From contig JACMZG010001913.1 in the NCBI GenBank assembly GCA_018340805.1, positions 32,434,458-32,498,457 on the forward strand: a stretch of 64,000 bases of DNA. The letters run 5' to 3'. This document shows, piece by piece, positions 50,101 to 59,400 of this stretch (its first letter is position 1; every line of letters begins with the position of its first letter). The stretch is from Microvelia longipes. Lineage: Eukaryota > Arthropoda > Insecta > Hemiptera > Veliidae. The notes under the pieces are model-generated. The model saw only the letters and a list, made by a program, of their open reading frames with translations. It was not told the DNA's origin and searched no databases. The translations under genes and the position numbers were made by a program.

Positions 50101-53100
50101 CATATATATATAAACTTTTTTCGGGCATATATTTTTGTTATCAGGAAGCCAATAGGAACCGAATCCACTCACTCCCACCCTCAACTTCTGTCATCCGAAC
50201 AACCTCATAAGCGTCATTTTCATAATGAAAATTCGCTAAAAGCCTTTCTTCACAGTGTTGTAACATAATTTACTATTTTCTGCTAAATTCAATGTTAATC
50301 AGTTTGGAAAAAAAACAATTCAGTATGAGCCTAACATATTAAAAGCCTGAAATACCCCCCTTCCTCCATTATAAGAGTTTTGACTCGCACAAATCAACAA
50401 AGGACAATCAAGAAATAAAATTATAATAAAATTTAAAACAATTTTAACTGTTCCTAAATATAAATGAAAAAAAAATTCATATTATAAGGGGGGGGGGTTA
50501 AATCCAGTAGTAAGGAGAAACAATAAGCTATACCCCAAAAATTTAAAATACTCATAAATACATATACTTTTTAAGCGCCACCTATAATTAAATTTTTAAA
50601 AAAAATTATTATGTTAGATTGGCAAGCCTTAAAGATGAAACAATCATAATCAAAATAACTACTTATGTTATTAATTCTTTAGTTAACTTTTTTATCATAT
50701 ATCAATCTAAAGATGCTCCATTCAACTTTAATATATTGTTATATAATTAAACTTAATTTTAGCGTCTATTAGATTAAAACTATTATGACTTACAACAGGA
50801 TTAAGAATTATATAAACACTCTTATATAAAAAATTAAAAGACCTTTCTTAAAATATTTTTAAGGCCTTCACCTTGTTATGTCTAATTTATAAGTACACTC
50901 ACACGCGTACACATAAACATCCACACTCTCTCAAATATTGGGGGACATGTGAAGTATGTGTTAACGTATACTTAAGTTTTTAAGTACTACTTATCCATAA
51001 AGACCAGTTTTATAATTCGCTTAAATATTTATTTCATATAAAAGATAGATTTATTATGTATAAATTTGAAAAATTATAAATTTAAAATACAATGTTTTAA
51101 GGATAATAATGTACATACATTGTTTTAAAGGATTTATAAAAAAATGGATTATTTGCATGAGTATCTAAGAAGGACCCAATTTGGAGTGTTTTTTAGACAG
51201 CCTTCAGTTTGTGTATTTTATTTTATTTTATTATACATCAATAAATGTTCTCTATAACCTTACTCTAACAAGGTGATACGGATGTGTTTAGTAACATGTA
51301 GCAAGTAACTTATTACAAGCGCAAGCAGCGCTAATTCGATGTGTTTAGTAATGTACAAGTAACAAGCGCAAGCAGCGCTAAATGTGTTTAGTAATGTAGC
51401 AAGGCAAGCAGCGCTAAACGGATGTGTTTATAACAAGTAAGCGCAAGCAGCGCTAATACGGATGTGTTTAGTAATGTAGCAAGTAACTTATTACAAGGTA
51501 ACCTATCACAGCGCAGCAGCGCTATACGGATGTGTTTAGTGTACAATAACTTATTACAAACGCAAGCGCGCTAATACGATGTGTTAATAAAGTAAAGTAA
51601 CTATTACAAGCGCAAGCAGCGCTATACGGATGTGTATGTAGCAAGTACTTATTACAAGCGCAAGCAGCGCTATACGGATGTGTTTAATAAAGTAGCAAGT
51701 AACTTATTACAAGCGCAAGCAGCGCTTAACGGATGTTTAGTAATGTAGCAAGTAACTTATTACAAGCGCAAGCAGCGCTTATACGGATGTGTTTAGTAAA
51801 GTAGCAGTAACTTATACAAGCGCAGCAGCGCTTATACGGATGTTTAATGTAGCAAGTACTTATACACGCAAGCAGCGCTAATACGGATGTGTTAGTAATG
51901 TAGCAAGTAACCTTATTACAAGCGCAAGCAGCGCTAATACGGATGTGTTTAGTAATGTAGCAAGTAACCTATCACAAGCGCAAGCAGCGCTAATACGGAT
52001 GTGTTTAGTAATGTAGCAAGTAACCTATCACAAGCGCAAGCAGCGCTAATACGGATGTGTTTAGTAATGTAGCAAGTAACTATCACAAGCGCAAGCAGCG
52101 CAATACGATGTGTTTAGTAATGTAGAGTAACTTATTACACGCAAGCAGCGCTAATACGGATGTGTTTAATAAAATGTAGCAAGTAACTTATTACAAGCGC
52201 AAGCAGCGCTATACGGATAGTAATGTAGCAAGTAAACTTATTACAAGCGCAGCAGCGCTATACGGATGTGTTTAGTAATGTAGCAAGTAACTATTACAAG
52301 CGCAAGCAGCGCTATACGGATTGTTTAGTAATGTAGCAAGTAACTTTTACAAGCGCAGCAGCGCTTATACGATGTGTTATAAGTGCAAGTAACTTATACA
52401 ACGCAAGCATTATACGGATGTTTTAGATGTAGCAAGTAACTTATTACAAGCGCAAGCAGCGCTTATACGGATGTGTTTAGTAATGTAGCAAGTAACTTAT
52501 TACAAGCGCAAGCAGCGCTAATACGGATGTGTTTAGTAATGTAGCAAGTAACTTATACAAGCGCAAGCAGCGCTTATACGGATGTGTGTAATGTAGCAAG
52601 TAACTTATTACAAGCGCAAGCAGCGCTAATACTGTTGCTATCTTCTCACCATCATAATCACACATTTATCACTATTTCTTTGATGTTATAGCTTTTTTTC
52701 TTTTTTCCCCTATTACGCATGTGATAGTAACGTATCACATGCGTAAGTAGCACTAATACGGATGTGCTTTATTTATGATAAATAAAGCTAGTCTAGAGTC
52801 GATGCGACCTCACACAGTGACTAAAAAGTCGATAAGACTGTGACGAATAATCGAAAAAACTATAATTTAGTCGATAACAAATAATTTATTTGTACTAGTC
52901 GACTATTTACAAGTGTCTATTTTGTATTTAGAGTGGACAAGTTGACAATTAGGGTATGGCAGTTGAAAATTAGAGTGGTCTAGTTGACAATTAGAGTAAG
53001 GTAGTTGAAAATTATTGGAGTTAAATAGTTGAAAATGAGATTGAAACAGTTAAAATTTGATATATAAGAAATTAGAGTTGATAATTTGAAAATTAGACTA

Positions 53101-56100
53101 AGATTATTAAAAGTTGAGTAGTATAGTATAAATAATGGGGAAGTTTAAATTTTAAGGGGAGAAAACGGATTATGGAATTGTCTCATTAAAAATATATAGG
53201 GCAGACCCCAAGAGCTAAGAACAAATAACTTACGTTTAAAGAAACATTTTGGGTCTCCAATGCCAGGTCTCGCCGAACTTGCTATTGGTAACCACGGCCC
53301 ATACTCCATAGCCAATGATACTGCCAGTATTATGCAAGGCACTCCCCAGCCATACAGCGAATACATTATCATCTTGAAATTATCATTCTTCTTTTTCCTT
53401 TGTGATTTCTTCTTTAAAAAGCTATAAAAAAATTAATATTTTACATCGAGTGGAACTTTTCTAATAGTCCTGGAGCTAGACTTACTGCTTCAAACCATTT
53501 TTTTAAATATACCAAATAATGAAGAAAAAAAAACAAATATCTGCCTATTCAGAGTAGAGGGGTTCATATGTCCTCAAATTTTATAACCTCGCACAAATTT
53601 TAGTTTACGTGAAATAACTTTTTTGGGCAAAACTTAAAGATACATTTTTTAAAGCTACTAACTATTCGTCAAAATTGGACGACTACTACTAAAATTATAG
53701 CATTTGCAAAATAACTTAGAAATGATACCATTTTCTCACTTACTCGCACTCGTTTAATTTTTTACAACTTTAAGCCTTTTCGTCTTGAATAGACAGGAGC
53801 ATAAGTTAAGAATAACCAGTACTAAAAATAATGAAGAATTGTGGAATTTCAAGTAATGAAATATAAGAGTACTCCACTAATGACATATATATTTGTCATA
53901 GCCATCTTTCAATGTTAATAGACCATCAACAGTGCCTAACCAACAAAGTAAACAATACATCACAAAAAATACTCTAAATAAAAATAACGTACTTGTTATT
54001 TTTAACAATAGTTGTTAAATACACAACTATTTTCATTTAGAGTATTTTTGTGATATATTGTTTACTTTGTAGGGCACTGATGATGATCTGTTGTGATTGA
54101 AAGCTGGCTATATCAAATATACATCATTAGTGGCGAGACTCTATTTTAGTTCAGTACTAAAAACATTTTCATGAGCACTACAAATTTTATTATAACCTTT
54201 ATTCAGAATTTAAGAAATAAAATAGCTATAACATTTCAAAAATTTTCCTGAGTTATCATATAGTCCAACCTTAACCCTAGATTATTTTTTTCTTTCTCTA
54301 CTTAATGATCCTGTAAATTCTATGACGGTATGGTTTATAAATCTTATGACCTTGCAAATCGCCCCTGTGCTCCCGGAATTTTACATATATTTTACATACT
54401 TTTACATATTTTAAATAATTTTAGTCAATATAGTTACCTAAAAGCTAATAATATATCGAAGCACATGACATTCAGCCAAAAAAACATTGCTAAGAATGAA
54501 AACTGTAGTGCAAAACCTGTAACATAAGAAGTATGTATGAAACATAAGAAGTATTCATGTTTATTAAGGTTATTTAGGTTTATTTTATATTAAGGTTATT
54601 TAGGTAATTTAGGGTTATATAGGTTATTAAATAAATACTACAAATATAAAATAATGGGTACGGGTTACCTCGGAACCTTTCCTCATTACATTGGATTCGC
54701 TACGCTCATCCTCCCAGCTTCAAACTCGCTTCGCTTGTCTTTAGAGTGTACAATTAGCCAAATTTATACTATAACATGTCTTCGGACTCGCTTTGCTTGT
54801 CCTCAGATAGTAAATACATCCGTTTCATTCTTAGCGGTCACCCATGCAGCACTGAACACACTCAATTCTACTTAAGTTTTATGATCCAACAAAAAATATG
54901 GATATACTTGTATTAAATCAAAACGTTGTGTACTTATTTATTAAGTATAAGTATACATTTGTACTAAATTTCAACCCAATTAAATCATTTTTAATTTTTT
55001 CCAATTTTTTATAAAACGAACACAATTCATTTGAGATGAAACAGCACATATGATATTCATATACATGGCTACATGCGTGCAAAAAATTAATCAGATCCCA
55101 TAATGTTTCCGCGTTTTATGATTTTTTAAACGTCGTTATTGCGGGTTAATGACATACAATAGTAAACCACAGCAGTAGACTAATTTTTGTACAAAGTTTC
55201 AACTCTCTAGCATAAATACACTAGGATTTACGATGATAATAGACTCACACACACACACACTCACACACACACTCACACACACACACCACATACATACAGA
55301 AAAACATTGTGAAAACAATTTAGGAGATCTTAAAACACCTGAATTGGATAATTCCGGTGATATCCCGGTTTCGGATTTTTTTGCAAACAATACTTTTCTT
55401 ATAGATCTAAATGAGGAAATGTAATAAGTGGGTGATAGTTTGCTAAGGCAATGCTTTCCCCTTGTTTTAGAAATCAGGAAAACAATAAAGGATTACAAAA
55501 TAAGATTAAAATATTTGGTCTGACAGCAGCTGTATTTGATTGGTCAGAGTTAAAATAGTCAATAAAAGAAAGGACGGTTCATTGACACATCAGTGTATGA
55601 GTTTCATATCGAGTGTAAATTCAATGTAGTAAGTTGTGACTCATGCCTTGTACCCGGGGTCAATCAATAAATTATCTAATTATAGCTCTACAGGACGCCA
55701 CTCCTATACATGGATATATTGTACATATAGACCCAATAAAAGACAATACCAGCTACCTTTTATACATCGCCAAGATCAAACAACTACAGAATCGTTCATA
55801 AAAATAATATTCCATACTATATTTTGGTACTGGATTTATCCGCCTTCGTGGTCGATGGAGACATAGCGTCAGTATTAATCTGACCATCGCATTCCATGTA
55901 TCGCTCAGTTTGTATGAGTTTATTGTATTGTAATTTTCCGTCAACTTTAAATTATAATGAAATCGTAACGGTTGCCTGAGGCGACTCCCGCGGGGGATAT
56001 TCCTGATAAGCCGCAATTCTCAAAGTGGGCATTATCATTATATTATTAACATCACTGGATTTGTCGCGTAGTAACCGACGAATGGGAATAATCAATAAAT

Positions 56101-56400
56101 ATACAATATTTTCATATACTATGCATTATGATACTTCAATACTTAAACTTTCAATTCATATACTTTTAGCGAATTTTCATAATGAAAATGACGCTTATGA
56201 GGTTGTTCTGATGACGAAAGTTGAGGGTGGAGTGAGCAGAATCGGTTCCTATTGGCTCCTGATAACAAAAAAAATATGTCCGAAAAAAAGTTTATATATA
56301 TATATAATATATAATAATATATATGATATGTATGTATATATAAAATAGACTATAATATAACATATATATATATATATATAACTAAAATAATGTATATATA

Positions 56401-56436
<36 letters not shown>

Positions 56437-59400
56437 TGCTGCTGCGCTGTGATAGTTACTTGCTACTATACTATATTATATGTAAGTTTCTACCCTTCGT
56501 ATGCGAACATAACCCTTGAGGCGTTCTCAAATTGAAACGAAACTTTGCAAATCGCGAATGTCGAGGAGGTTACGAGGCCTATTGTTATAAAAACATTATC
56601 AATCAAAGTTTTGACGTCCTGAAAAAAAAAATTGAAACATGAAATGGCTTTAAAACAAGGTATTTCGTGTTTAGGTAGACGGCTAGCTGAATCGATTAAG
56701 ACCAATTTCAGCTGAATCGAACCATCACAAATACAGTATACAAACTACGGGCCGAAGGCACGTAGTTATAGCCCAAGAGCCCAGGGACTTTTTGTTTTGT
56801 TAATAAAAAGTGTAATGGCTGGAACCGTCTTAATTGTCCTAAATACCGTCCTGAACAAGGACTGCAATTCTGCGACTCGTATCGGATGGGTGTCCCAGCA
56901 TGACGGTAAAGGTTCTGCCTGGGACACCCATCCGATACGAGTCGGCAGAATTGCAGATCCTTGTTCAGGAAGGTATTTACGAAAATTAAGACCGGTTCCA
57001 GCCATACCCTTTTATTAACTTTGGTGGTAAATTTGACACGTAAAGTGCGTTCTGCCTGGGACACCCATCCGATACGAGTCGGCAGAATTGCAGATCCTTG
57101 TTCAGGAAGATATTTACGAAAAATTGAGACCGGTTCCAGCCATTACACTTTTTATTAACGAAACACCCCTGAGCTCTTGGTCTATTAATACCTATAGCAC
57201 AACACACGTCTAAAATCAGTTGAGAGCGTGGAAAGATAATGTGAGGGAGCCAATGAGGTTATTCTTGGACGTTACAATATGCCCATAATTTTTAAATCAG
57301 GCCAAGCTTATTGGTCCTTAACACAAGTTCCCCGCACTGTCAACTGATTTTAGCCGTGTGTCGTACTATGATATAAGTGTCCACCAAAGAAAGAGGTGAT
57401 ACAACTCCTCAAAGGGAACAAAAAATGTCCTATAATACAAACCCCTGTCTCCAACCATTTTCCCACAAGATCAAATTTAATACTTTGAAAATTATTTGAC
57501 CTCGAATCATAACATCCTTAATAGCTCTTAAAGCTAGAATGATGATATTAGTCTCGTTGGAAAGCAGAGTTAATTTTCTGAAGGACAAACTAAACTATGT
57601 AAAATATTTCGCAACTATTGCCCAATAATGAAATGAAACTTGGGGCATATGTTGGACTTATATATGTCTACAAGCGTGCTAAATTTTAAATTGATCAAAT
57701 ATTGTTTCCGCTTTTTATAAACTTTCAGAATTTTTCCAAAATTGTGACTCATTAAGTACGTTTAATGACGTCTTATAAAAATTATATTTTTAGCTAGCTG
57801 GTATATTATGTCTGATGATTAATAACCGAAAAAGGTTAAAATCAACTCCCCTTTAATTATTTAACTTAAAAGAATGATTTGAAAAGTTAAATGCCATTTG
57901 ATTTGTAAATTTTTAATAAAGCTTCATCTTAGAAAAGGTTTGAGGAGGTAACTTTTGGGAGGGTTTTAATAGAATTAAGTAGAATAATGGGCAAGGTCGC
58001 TGTAGCATCTAAGTATGAGATAAAGTCAAGGAGTGCCTTCTAGAAGGACTTCAATTTAAATCATTATAAATAGACTTCTATCTATTAAGTTATTGTAGTT
58101 TAACTTATTTTTAAAATATGCAAAAACGTTATGTGAACATGCTGAATTCACCAAATTCAAAAAGACATTGATTTCTTACGTTTATACTGTTTCCTTACTT
58201 TGCCATCTCCATTGAATTTCCAATTTTTTAAGTCAAAAGATTATCTGTCTGGGATCAAATTAAATTAATAATAATAAATAATTTCGTCTGGACTTTTTAA
58301 AGTGAATGTTACCCGACCAATAACAGAAAAATAGTACTTCGCTCTGATGTCGCGTAGTATATTCAGTTTTTGATCATCTGCGTACTTGGCTGGTTCCTTT
58401 ACAGTATTTTGTGTTAATTTTAGCTAAAGCAAATTTTTGCCTTAACACAGACACATTTCAAAAAGCTATAAGTAATTACCTATTTTAACAGACTATATAC
58501 TGACTTTGATAATAATTGCCTCCCTTAAAAAAAAATTAACTTTTTCCTCTTATTTTTAACTTCTTGGACGAACTTTAATAACATAATTAATCATTTTAGG
58601 TTAATATGAATAACATCTATACAAATAATTGTCTTCCTTACCGTTGAACAAGCAGTATATGCCAGCACTCATGTGGATGTACTGAGCCATACACAGACTA
58701 GAATACGCTACTACCATGGACAGCAGATGGAATATGGTGCATTTCCCGTGTATCGATCTTCTTAGATATGGCACTAGAAAGAATACGAGTATAGTAACAG
58801 CCAGAAAGAATACTGAGATCCAAAGTCCAATGGTGTAAATGGAGTCCATTAGTGGAGTAGCTCGGGCTTGACGAAGTTCCAGCATTTCGTCTAAATTAGT
58901 ACCATTACACAGGTCTGGACAATTTATACACAGGACCTTAACAAAGAATAGTTCATTTGAGTCCCACCTCGTTTTAAATCATACTATAGTGTCAATGATA
59001 CTATTGGACAAGTATTGGGTAAGGTTAAAGGAAGGACTGTTATATGGAATAAAACAATTATATATGGAAGTAAGAAATATGAAAATTAACATGTAGACGT
59101 AAAAGTTTTTCAGTGTTTATAGACATACATTATTATAGACGTATAGGATATAGGAGAACTAACAGAGGTGTCGAGGAACATAGAACAGTCAAACGAACAC
59201 ATTAAGATAATATTGAGAACAAGAAAAAACTATGAGGAAGTAGGAGCATGGAAAATAAATCTAGAAAGAGTACGGATATTATAGATTATAGGAGGAGTTT
59301 TGATTGAGAATAGATCTGAAAACAGGAATCTGGGTATCATAATAAGCATTGTATTCTAGTGCAAATAATAATATAGTGAAGGTAACAAGAATAATTAGGA

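Larger units (their letters stand above)
53829..54151 (+). mobile_element. Second ribozyme-bearing palindromic retroposon
   Basis: A 323-bp insertion is bounded by the perfect 12-bp direct repeat CAGTACTAAAAA (53817-53828 and 54152-54163). Two inverted arms of about 125 bp (about 53855-53998 and 54025-54151) meet around a short AT-rich spacer, and each arm carries a hammerhead-like motif pointing outward. A tail of about 25-35 nt precedes the left arm. It shares architecture, but not detailed arm sequence, with 28569-28752. It lies in receptor intron 4. Confidence 0.78.

Noticed and set aside
55753..56016. 87-codon minus-strand ORF in receptor intron 3
   Set aside because: No family resemblance, no phase-compatible splice sites, and the real TM3 exon is found at 54438-54516.
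58915..58920. Alternative acceptor TTGTCCAG for receptor exon 3
   Set aside because: It would start the exon out of phase with exon 2; the acceptor at 58937-58938 gives a continuous frame and keeps the CINCPDLC linker.
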